From CAZLNO01 sp964561005 (GTDB lineage: Bacteria > Pseudomonadota > Alphaproteobacteria > Kiloniellales > Rhodovibrionaceae): a DNA stretch of 21,454 nucleotides. How positions within the stretch are numbered: the first letter of the stretch is position 1; each line of letters starts with the position of its first letter. The DNA is taken from the NCBI GenBank assembly GCA_964561005.1, contig CAZLNO010000072.1:1-21454 (forward strand). Direction: 5' to 3'. The position numbers and the translations under genes were made by a program. Positions 15,710-21,454 of this stretch are shown here, one piece after another. Under the pieces are notes generated by a model. The model was not told the DNA's origin. It searched no databases and worked only from the letters and a program-made list of their open reading frames with translations.

Positions 15710-17572
15710 ATGCGCCCCACCACCGTCGGTTCGGCCCGGCTGCAATGGCGGAAACAGGCGCAGGTGCTGCGCCGCCTGCTGCCCTACCTCTGGCCGCGCG
15801 ACCGGCGCGACCTGCGCACGCGCGTCGTCGTCGCCGTGTTCCTGCTGATCGCGGCGAAGCTGGCGAACGTCTACGTGCCGATCCTGCTCAAGCACGCCAC
15901 CGACGCGCTCTCGCCCGAAGCCGGGGCGGCGAGCCTCTGGGCGGCGGTGCCGCTGGGGCTGCTGCTGGCCTACGGCGCCGCGCGGGCGGCGGCGCGCGGC
16001 TTCGGGGAGATCCGCGACGCGGTCTTCGCACGGGTCGCGCAGCACGCCATCCGAAAGGTCGGGCTGCAGGTCTTCCGCCACCTGCACCGGCTGTCGCTGC
16101 GCTTCCACCTGGACCGGCGCACCGGCGGGCTGAGCCGGGCCATCGAGCGCGGCACCAAGGGCGTCGAGTTCCTGCTGTTCTTCGTGCTGTTCAACATCGC
16201 GCCGACGGTGGTGGAGATGCTGCTGGTCTGCGGCATCCTCTGGACGCTGTTCGACTGGCGCTTCGCCGCCGTCACGCTGCTGACGATCGGCGTCTACATC
16301 GCGCTCACCTTCCGCCTGACCGAGTGGCGCCTGCGCTTCCGGCGCGAGATGAACGAGGCCGACAGCGACGCCAACACCCGCGCCATCGACAGCCTGCTGA
16401 ACTTCGAGACGGTCAAGTCCTTCGCCAACGAGGCGCACGAGGCGCGGCGCTACGACCGGGGCCTCAAGGTCTACGAGGAGGCGGCGACGAAGAGCCGCGT
16501 CTCGCTGTCCTGGCTGAACGGCGCGCAGGGGCTGGTGCTGGCGGTCGGGCTGACGGCGCTGATGACGATGGCGGCCTTCGGGGTGGCGGCGGGGACGATG
16601 ACGGTGGGCGACTTCGTGATGGTCAACGCCTACCTGATCCAGCTTTCCATCCCGCTGAACCTGCTGGGCACGGTCTACCGCGAGATCAAGCAGTCCCTGG
16701 TCGACATGGAGACGATGTTCGACATCCTCGACGAGCCGCCGGAGGTCGTGGACAAGCCGGACGCCAAGCCGCTTGAGGTCCGCGCCGGCCGTATCGAGTT
16801 CGACCGCGTCTCCTTCGGCTACGACCCGCGCCGGCCGATCCTGCACGACGTCAGCTTCACCGTGCCGGCCGGCCGGCGGGTCGCGGTGGTGGGGCCCAGC
16901 GGCGCCGGCAAGTCGACCCTCAGCCGCCTGCTGTTCCGCTTCTACGACGTCACCGCCGGCGCCATCCGCATCGACGGCCAGGACCTGCGCGACGCCACCC
17001 AGCACTCGCTGCGCGCGGCCATCGGCATCGTTCCGCAGGACACCGTGCTGTTCAACGACACCATCTACTGCAACATCGCCTACGGCCGGCCGGAGGCGAG
17101 CCCGGACGAGGTGTACGAGGCGGCCCGCCTGGCGCGCATCCATGACTTCGTGACGGGGCTGCCGGACGGCTACGACACCGTGGTGGGCGAGCGCGGGCTA
17201 AAGCTGTCCGGCGGCGAGAAGCAGCGCGTCGCCATCGCCCGCGCGCTCTTGAAGCAGCCGCGCATCATGGTGTTCGACGAGGCCACCTCGGCGCTCGACA
17301 CCAAGACCGAGCGGGAGATCCAGCGCTCGCTGGGCGAGGCGGCGCGCGGGCGGACCACGCTGGTGGTTGCGCACCGTCTGTCCACCGTGGTGGACGCCGA
17401 CGAGATCCTGGTGTTGGAGGCCGGCCGCATCGCCGAGCGCGGGACGCATGCCGAGCTGCTGCGCCGCCAGGGCGCCTACGCCGTCATGTGGGCGCGCCAG
17501 CAAGCCGGCGGCGAGGTCGACGAGGCGCCGCCGCCCGAGGCACCCGCGGCCGTGAACGTCCGGCCGCGCTGA
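15710..17572 (+). CDS. Atm1/ABCB7-type ABC exporter (fused permease-ATPase)
   Basis: A 620-residue half-transporter that should act as a homodimer in the inner membrane. The permease domain (about 30-330) contains FRREMNEADSDANTRAIDSL followed by LNFETVKSFANE, the signature of the Atm1/HMT1 subfamily. Members export glutathione-linked sulfur or iron-sulfur precursors and heavy-metal-glutathione conjugates. The ATPase domain has Walker A GPSGAGKST (395-403, K401), signature LSGGE (499-503), Walker B VFDEATSALD with D523/E524, and the switch H555. All catalytic elements are intact. ATG 15710 follows AAGGG overlapping the previous stop, so it is probably translated from the same mRNA as the giant helical protein. 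The C-terminal 30 residues are Pro/Ala-rich and dispensable-looking. Substrate is inferred from subfamily only. Confidence 0.93.
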   Translation: MRPTTVGSARLQWRKQAQVLRRLLPYLWPRDRRDLRTRVVVAVFLLIAAKLANVYVPILLKHATDALSPEAGAASLWAAVPLGLLLAYGAARAAARGFGEIRDAVFARVAQHAIRKVGLQVFRHLHRLSLRFHLDRRTGGLSRAIERGTKGVEFLLFFVLFNIAPTVVEMLLVCGILWTLFDWRFAAVTLLTIGVYIALTFRLTEWRLRFRREMNEADSDANTRAIDSLLNFETVKSFANEAHEARRYDRGLKVYEEAATKSRVSLSWLNGAQGLVLAVGLTALMTMAAFGVAAGTMTVGDFVMVNAYLIQLSIPLNLLGTVYREIKQSLVDMETMFDILDEPPEVVDKPDAKPLEVRAGRIEFDRVSFGYDPRRPILHDVSFTVPAGRRVAVVGPSGAGKSTLSRLLFRFYDVTAGAIRIDGQDLRDATQHSLRAAIGIVPQDTVLFNDTIYCNIAYGRPEASPDEVYEAARLARIHDFVTGLPDGYDTVVGERGLKLSGGEKQRVAIARALLKQPRIMVFDEATSALDTKTEREIQRSLGEAARGRTTLVVAHRLSTVVDADEILVLEAGRIAERGTHAELLRRQGAYAVMWARQQAGGEVDEAPPPEAPAAVNVRPR

Positions 17573-17583
17573 GCGGGGTCGGA

Positions 17584-18561
17584 TCACCCGCCGTCGGAAG
17601 TGTCCTTGAGGCTCTCCACCGCGAGTTCCACCGCCAGGCGGTAGTCCTCGCGCAGGTAGGCGGGGATGCCGGCCTTCTGCGAGAGCTGGGCGGTGGCCGT
17701 CGGGCCGCCGGCACGGGTGAGGCGCCGGGCGTTCTCCAGCGGAATGCCGGCGCGCGCCGCCATCGCCGCCTCGAAGAACCTGATGTGGCCGCGCTGGAGC
17801 GCGCGCAGCACCAGCATCGGCGGCAGTTCGCCGCGCTGGTGCAGTTCGCGCGCGTAGCGCTCCACCTCGTCCGACGGCGTGCGCGCGATCGTGCGCAGCA
17901 TGGCGCGCAGGAAGGAATCGGGGACCAGCGGCTCGGTGTGGTCCGGCAGGCCATAGGTGTCGACGAGCTTTTCGCGCGCGGCGTCCGAGACGCGGGTCAG
18001 CAGGCTCTCCACCACGTCAAGCGGCAACTCCGCCCGCCCGGCCAGGGCTTCCAGCAGGGTATCCTCCTCGGGAAACCTGTGGAACAGCGCGCGCAGCGTG
18101 GCGGCGCCCAGCTCCGCGCCGCCGTTGCCGGCCAGGCTCCTCGCGGTCTCGACGCCGCCCAGGTCGGCCAGGGTGTCGGCGAGCGGCGCGGAGACGCGGC
18201 GGCGGCGCGCCATCGCCGCGCGCGCGTACTCCCGCACGGTCAGGGCCAGCGCCTGCAGCTCCGAATCGCTGAAGATCTCGGTCGCCTCCAGGAAGGGGAC
18301 GGCGACGCTCTCCACATCATGCGCGATCCGCTTGGCCACGTCCTTCGGCAGGAAGGGGTTGTGGCGCACCGCCTGCGCCAGGGCCTCCCGCACCAGCAAC
18401 ACGGCATCCTCGGCCAGGCGGCGCACCAGCGCTTCGGCGGCGAGCCGCTCGACCTCGGGCTTCTGCCGGCTCAGACAGATGGCGGCGCGCGCGGCGATTT
18501 CCTTGCGCTGTGCCGGATTTTTTGTCTCAAGATCTACCTGAATTCTTGACGACAACGACAT
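17584..18561 (-). CDS. DUF2336 family protein
   Basis: A 325-residue, all-helical, soluble protein of the DUF2336 family, which is largely restricted to Alphaproteobacteria. Helical repeat-like stretches (AAEALVRRLAEDAVLLVREA, then LFHRFPEEDTLLEALAGRAE) give a HEAT-like character. LPPMLVLRALQRGHIRFFEA is in the conserved C-terminal part. The function is unknown; a scaffold or regulatory adaptor role would fit the fold, but that is a guess. ATG 18561 is preceded on its own strand by GAGAGGG. It converges on the ABC exporter, with only 11 bp between the two stops and no obvious terminator, so the two transcripts probably overlap. It diverges from the VOC-meaB pair. Confidence 0.8.
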   Translation of the reverse strand: MSLSSRIQVDLETKNPAQRKEIAARAAICLSRQKPEVERLAAEALVRRLAEDAVLLVREALAQAVRHNPFLPKDVAKRIAHDVESVAVPFLEATEIFSDSELQALALTVREYARAAMARRRRVSAPLADTLADLGGVETARSLAGNGGAELGAATLRALFHRFPEEDTLLEALAGRAELPLDVVESLLTRVSDAAREKLVDTYGLPDHTEPLVPDSFLRAMLRTIARTPSDEVERYARELHQRGELPPMLVLRALQRGHIRFFEAAMAARAGIPLENARRLTRAGGPTATAQLSQKAGIPAYLREDYRLAVELAVESLKDTSDGG

Positions 18562-18617
18562 TTACCCTCTCGCTCGCGTCCAGGATCGCAGCATGACTGG
18601 CAGGGGTGAAAGAATCG

Positions 18618-18629
18618 TAACCAAGGTTA
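18618..18629. promoter_or_regulatory. Small inverted repeat in the DUF2336/VOC divergent gap
   Basis: TAACC (18618-18622), AA, GGTTA (18625-18629) lies in the AT-richest part of the 168-bp gap 18562-18729. It is close to the DUF2336 side and next to GAATC (18612-18616), which fits the GANTC site of the CcrM methyltransferase. A promoter for the minus-strand gene probably lies here, but no convincing -35/-10 pair was found. Confidence 0.25.
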
Positions 18630-18729
18630 TTAAGGCTAAAATGCGCCAGGGGCAGGCCCGCGGTGCCGCCTCTTTGTCGTGCTGGCGCCCTCTTTGCCGG
18701 TGACGGGGCGGCGCGCTAGTCTGGGCGAC

Positions 18730-19167
18730 ATGCAGCCGACGATCACCCATATCGCGCTCCACGTCCGCGACCTGGACGCCTGCGTCGCCTTCTACGAGCG
18801 CTTCTGCAACATGCGCGTGGTGCACGAGCGCCCCAGCCAGGACCTCGGCGGGCGCGTCGTCTGGATGAGCGAGCCGGGCCGCGAGCAACGATTCATCTTC
18901 GTGCTGCTGCCCGGCGGGCCGGGTCACGAAGCGCAGGCGCGGGACTTCTCCCATCTGGGCTTCGCCGTGGGCTCGCGCGCCGAGGTCGACGCCATGGCCG
19001 AGGCCGGCCGGCAGGCGGGCTGCCTGGCGCTGCCGCCGCGCGAGGACGACTACCCGGTGGGCTATTACTGCGTCCTGCGCGACCCCGACGGCCACCTGGT
19101 CGAGTTCTCCTACGGCCAGCCCCTGGGGCCCGGCGCGGAAGCCGGCGACGCGGACGCCCTGGCATGA
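18730..19167 (+). CDS. VOC-fold (glyoxalase/dioxygenase superfamily) protein
   Basis: A 145-residue vicinal-oxygen-chelate protein with two paired beta-alpha-beta modules. ITHIALHVRDLDACVAFYER opens the first; FSHLGFAVGSRAEVDAM and RDPDGHLVEFSYG form the second. Likely metal ligands are H7, H75 and E125; the fourth ligand is not obvious. The DPDGH..E ending is typical of glyoxalase or lyase-type members rather than of methylmalonyl-CoA epimerase. Nevertheless, its ATGA overlap with meaB (19164-19167) makes a link to CoA-ester metabolism worth considering. ATG 18730 was chosen because the family motif starts within seven residues of it. The reaction is unknown. Confidence 0.85.
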   Translation: MQPTITHIALHVRDLDACVAFYERFCNMRVVHERPSQDLGGRVVWMSEPGREQRFIFVLLPGGPGHEAQARDFSHLGFAVGSRAEVDAMAEAGRQAGCLALPPREDDYPVGYYCVLRDPDGHLVEFSYGQPLGPGAEAGDADALA

Positions 19168-20189
19168 CGGCACAAGCTCCCGAAGCGCTGGCGGAGCGAC
19201 TCCGCGCCGGCGACCGCCGCGCGCTGGCGCGCGCCATCACCCTGGTCGAATCCACCCGCGCCGACCACCGCGCGGCGGCGGAGCGGCTGCTGGCGGCGCT
19301 GCTGCCGCACACCGGCGGGGCCGTGCGCCTGGGCATCTCCGGCGTGCCGGGGGTGGGCAAGTCCACCTTCATCGAGGCCTTCGGCCTGCGCGTGATCGCG
19401 GAGGGCCACCGCGTCGCCGTGCTGGCGGTGGACCCCACCTCCTCGCGCAGCGGCGGCGCCATCCTGGGCGACAAGACCCGCATGCAGGAACTGTCGCGCC
19501 GCGCCGAGGCCTTCATCCGCCCCTCGCCGACCGGCGGGACGCTGGGCGGCGTGGCGCGGCGGACGCGCGAGGCCATGCTGGCCTGCGAGGCGGCGGGCTT
19601 CGACGTGGTGATCGTGGAGACCGTCGGCGTCGGGCAGTCGGAGACCGTGGTCGCCGACATGGTGGACATGTTCCTGCTGCTGCTGCTGCCCGGCGGGGGC
19701 GACGAGCTGCAGGGCATCAAGAAGGGCATCTCGGAGGTCGCCGACCTGCTGATCGTCAACAAGGCCGACGCGGGCATGGAGGCGGCGGCGCGCGCGGCGG
19801 CGGCGGAATATCGCAGCGCCCTGCGCATGCTGGCGCCGGCGAGCAAGGTCTGGCGGCCGCCGGTGCTGACCTGCTCGGCGCTGGAAGGACGCGGCCTCGA
19901 CAAGGTCTGGCGGACGATCGGCGACTACCGCGCAAAGATGGGCGAGAGCGGCGAGCTGGCCCGCCGCCGGGCGGCGCAGGCGCGGAGCTGGATGTGGAAC
20001 GAGGTGGAGGAGACGCTGCTGCGCCGCTTCAAGGACCATCCGGAGGTGGCCCGCCGCCTGCCGGAACTGGAGCGCGCCGTCACCGCCGGCGAGCTGCCCG
20101 CCGCCGCCGCGGCGCACGAACTGCTGCGCGCCTTCCTGGCGGACGGCGATCCGGTCGCGCGAACGCGGCGAGGGCAGGCCGCGAGCTGA
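19164..20189 (+). CDS. meaB: MeaB, GTPase chaperone of methylmalonyl-CoA mutase
   Basis: A 341-residue G3E-type P-loop GTPase (older annotation ArgK/LAO transporter). MeaB gates adenosylcobalamin loading and protects methylmalonyl-CoA mutase from inactivation. The motifs are Walker A GVPGVGKST (residues 60-68), AVDPTSSRSGGAILGDKTRM (88-107), the switch ETVGVGQ (152-158) and the base-recognition NKAD (199-202). The C-terminal helical part, WMWNEVEETLLRRF, is the dimerisation arm. Length is typical. The start overlaps the VOC gene stop, so expression is coupled. Its partner mutase is encoded at 8149-10299, on the same strand but not in the same operon. It is followed by a convergent small ORF. 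Confidence 0.95.
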   Translation: MTAQAPEALAERLRAGDRRALARAITLVESTRADHRAAAERLLAALLPHTGGAVRLGISGVPGVGKSTFIEAFGLRVIAEGHRVAVLAVDPTSSRSGGAILGDKTRMQELSRRAEAFIRPSPTGGTLGGVARRTREAMLACEAAGFDVVIVETVGVGQSETVVADMVDMFLLLLLPGGGDELQGIKKGISEVADLLIVNKADAGMEAAARAAAAEYRSALRMLAPASKVWRPPVLTCSALEGRGLDKVWRTIGDYRAKMGESGELARRRAAQARSWMWNEVEETLLRRFKDHPEVARRLPELERAVTAGELPAAAAAHELLRAFLADGDPVARTRRGQAAS

Positions 20190-20213
20190 CGCGCACCACC
20201 CGGCCGGCGCGTT

Positions 20214-20519
20214 TCAAACCTGTTTCGAGAAACCAGGGGCGGCCGGCGCCTTGCCGGGCGCGGTCATGGCGTCCTCGCGCTCATAGGCGCGGGTGGCCTC
20301 GGCCAGGGAGACCTGGTGGGTCGGCGCGGCGCTGGCGACCTCGGCGGCGTGCAGCGAGGTGCGCATCCAGTAGGCATAGGCCTCCGCCTGCCGCGAGGGC
20401 GCGGCCCGGCGCGCGGCGACCGCCCAGTCCTCGTCATCCTGCAGCGGCACCGGGGCCGGCAGGTTGCCGAGAGCCGAAACGATGGCGTTGCTGCCGCGCA
20501 CGCGCATGGCCGGTTCCAC
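20214..20519 (-). CDS. Small unknown protein
   Basis: A 101-residue (GTG 20519) or 97-residue (ATG 20507) protein that I do not recognise. It is Ala-rich, with DDEDWAVAARRAAPSRQAEA and YAYWMRTSLHAAEVA forming probable amphipathic helices. It has no signal peptide or membrane segment. A good promoter lies immediately upstream (20537-20566), with an implied 5' leader of only 10-25 nt, and there is no strong ribosome site for either start. Competing open frames overlap on both strands because of high GC. The promoter is the main evidence that this is a real gene. It stands downstream of, and on the same strand as, the acyl-CoA dehydrogenase. Confidence 0.5.
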   Translation of the reverse strand: MEPAMRVRGSNAIVSALGNLPAPVPLQDDEDWAVAARRAAPSRQAEAYAYWMRTSLHAAEVASAAPTHQVSLAEATRAYEREDAMTAPGKAPAAPGFSKQV

Positions 20520-20536
20520 GTCCGATTTCTTAACGA

Positions 20537-20566
20537 ATTATTTACGAAACGTGACCGGGAAGTCAA
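20537..20566 (-). promoter_or_regulatory. Promoter on the minus strand for the small ORF
   Basis: Read on the minus strand, TTGACT (20566-20561) is followed by an 18-bp spacer and AATAAT (20542-20537). Each hexamer matches the sigma-70 consensus at 5 of 6 positions. It stands in an AT-rich island of about 50 bp between two very GC-rich genes. It is the best sigma-70-like promoter in the window. Confidence 0.6.
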
Positions 20567-20591
20567 GACTCATGCGAATCGGCGGTGCGCC

Positions 20592-21454
20592 TCAGCCTTC
20601 GGGCAACCCCCGGGCGATGATGGCGTCCAGGTCGGCGCCAGCACCGAGCGTGCCGAAGGACAGCCCGGCCTCGCGGTCCAGGCGGGCGGCGCAGAAGGTG
20701 TCGGCCAGCGCCGGCGGGGCGTGGCGGACCAGCAGGCTGCCTTGCAGGGCGAGCGCCAGATCCTCGCTCAGGCGGCGGGCGTCCGCCTCCCCCACCGACC
20801 CTTGCGTGAGGCGGTCCTTCAGCGCCGCCGCGAAGCGGTCGAGGCGGGGGTCCGCGCCGCGCGCCGCCGCCACCTCCGCCAGCATGGCCTCGCCGGCCTC
20901 CGGCGACTTTTGCAGGGCACGCAGGACGTCCAGGCAGATGACGTTGCCCGAGCCTTCCCAGATGCTGTTCAGCGGCGCCTGCCGGTAGATGCGCGGCATC
21001 ACCGACTCCTCGACATAGCCGGCCCCGCCATGCGCTTCCATCGCCTCGTAGGCCACGTTCGGCACGCGCTTGTTCAGCCAGTACTTGCCCACCGGCGTCG
21101 CCAGGCGGGAGAAGGCGGCGGCGTGGCTGTCGCCCGAGGCGGCGGCGTCGAAGCTCTCGGCCACGCGGAAGGCCAGGGCGGTCGCCGCCTCCGACTCGAC
21201 GATCAGCTCGGCCAGCACCCGGCGCATCAACGGCTGGTCCACCAGCTTGCGCTGAAAGGCGGTGCGGTGGGCCGCGTGCCAGCAGGCGTTCGCCACCGCC
21301 TGGCGCATCAGCGCCGCCGGCGCCACCGTGGTGTCCAGGCGTGTGTGGTGCACCATCTCGATGATGGTGCGCACGCCGCGTCCTTCCTCGCCCACGCGCT
21401 GGGCCCAGGCGTCGTGGTACTCGATCTCGCTGGAGGCGTTGGCGCGGTCGCCCA
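20592..21454 (-). CDS. AidB-like acyl-CoA dehydrogenase, 3' part (truncated by window edge)
   Basis: About 286 C-terminal residues of a flavin-dependent acyl-CoA dehydrogenase; the 5' end lies beyond the window. The frame is open to the edge, reading ...GDRANASSEIEYHDAWAQRV just before GEEGRGVRTIIEMVHHTRLD. Hallmarks are the C-terminal helical domain, AYEAMEAHGGAGYVEES and PLNSIWEGSGNVICLDVLRAL, which resemble the AidB/DUF-extended branch rather than short-chain fatty-acid enzymes. AidB family members bind FAD and, in E. coli, DNA, and are linked to alkylation stress; many alphaproteobacterial members are probably metabolic. The apparent start at 21395 is internal and not the true start. It is followed by a separate promoter and the small ORF. 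Confidence 0.9.
   Translation of the reverse strand, partial: GDRANASSEIEYHDAWAQRVGEEGRGVRTIIEMVHHTRLDTTVAPAALMRQAVANACWHAAHRTAFQRKLVDQPLMRRVLAELIVESEAATALAFRVAESFDAAASGDSHAAAFSRLATPVGKYWLNKRVPNVAYEAMEAHGGAGYVEESVMPRIYRQAPLNSIWEGSGNVICLDVLRALQKSPEAGEAMLAEVAAARGADPRLDRFAAALKDRLTQGSVGEADARRLSEDLALALQGSLLVRHAPPALADTFCAARLDREAGLSFGTLGAGADLDAIIARGLPEG

Noticed and set aside
11555..17143. A continuous 1862-codon open frame on the minus strand, opposite the giant helical protein and the exporter
   Set aside because: It is a by-product of extreme GC at third positions and Ala/Arg/Glu repeats. It has no start context or family motifs, and it lies antisense to two well-supported genes.
20200..20250. 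Bidirectional terminator between meaB and the small ORF
   Set aside because: A CCTG..CAGG hairpin exists but it is bulged, lies within the small ORF, and has no T-tract.

Overview
The window is very GC-rich DNA with codon use, gene families and overlapping ATGA start/stop junctions typical of an alphaproteobacterium, most likely a Rhodospirillales-type lineage. Supporting families are a 3TM gene-transfer-release holin, DUF2336, an Atm1-type ABC exporter, and a methylmalonyl-CoA mutase with MeaB. The species cannot be named from this sequence.

Layout. (1) About 1-3570: a five-gene phage-derived block holds a small protein, a large terminase, a membrane-anchored coiled-coil protein, an SleB-like hydrolase remnant and a 3TM holin. 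It is bracketed by near-identical REP-like palindromes (4-39 and 3467-3502, 35 of 36 bases matching), and the right end carries a second inverted element, giving a BIME-like pair. A different palindromic repeat cluster sits inside the block at 1961-2048. No portal, capsid or tail gene is visible. (2) 3698-6884: pyrD, whose 3' end becomes AT-richer; an AT-rich leader; a PAS-MarR fusion regulator; and a HAD class IIA phosphatase. (3) 7024-8010: two tightly spaced, unrecognised membrane-protein genes of visibly lower GC, probably an acquired cassette. (4) 8149-10299: methylmalonyl-CoA mutase. (5) 10397-11640: a Fic-wHTH protein behind two large nested palindromes that share one half-site. (6) 11774-17572: a 1309-residue membrane-anchored helical-repeat protein six bases upstream of an Atm1-type ABC exporter. 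(7) 17584-18561 (minus): a DUF2336 protein, convergent with the exporter. (8) 18730-20189: a VOC-fold protein overlapping meaB, the GTPase chaperone of the mutase. (9) 20214-21454 (minus): a small unknown ORF with its own good promoter, and the 3' part of an AidB-like acyl-CoA dehydrogenase cut by the window edge.

Functional links. The mutase (8149) and MeaB (19164) belong to one pathway, propionyl-CoA/methylmalonyl-CoA to succinyl-CoA, but lie about 9 kb apart, separated by the Fic gene, the giant protein, the exporter and DUF2336. The Fic gene looks self-regulated. No gap between genes exceeds 300 bases, and I saw no tRNA, rRNA or CRISPR array. The most unusual items are the Fic operator architecture, the REP/BIME-like elements around an orphan packaging-lysis block, the two-gene membrane cassette and the giant helical-repeat protein.
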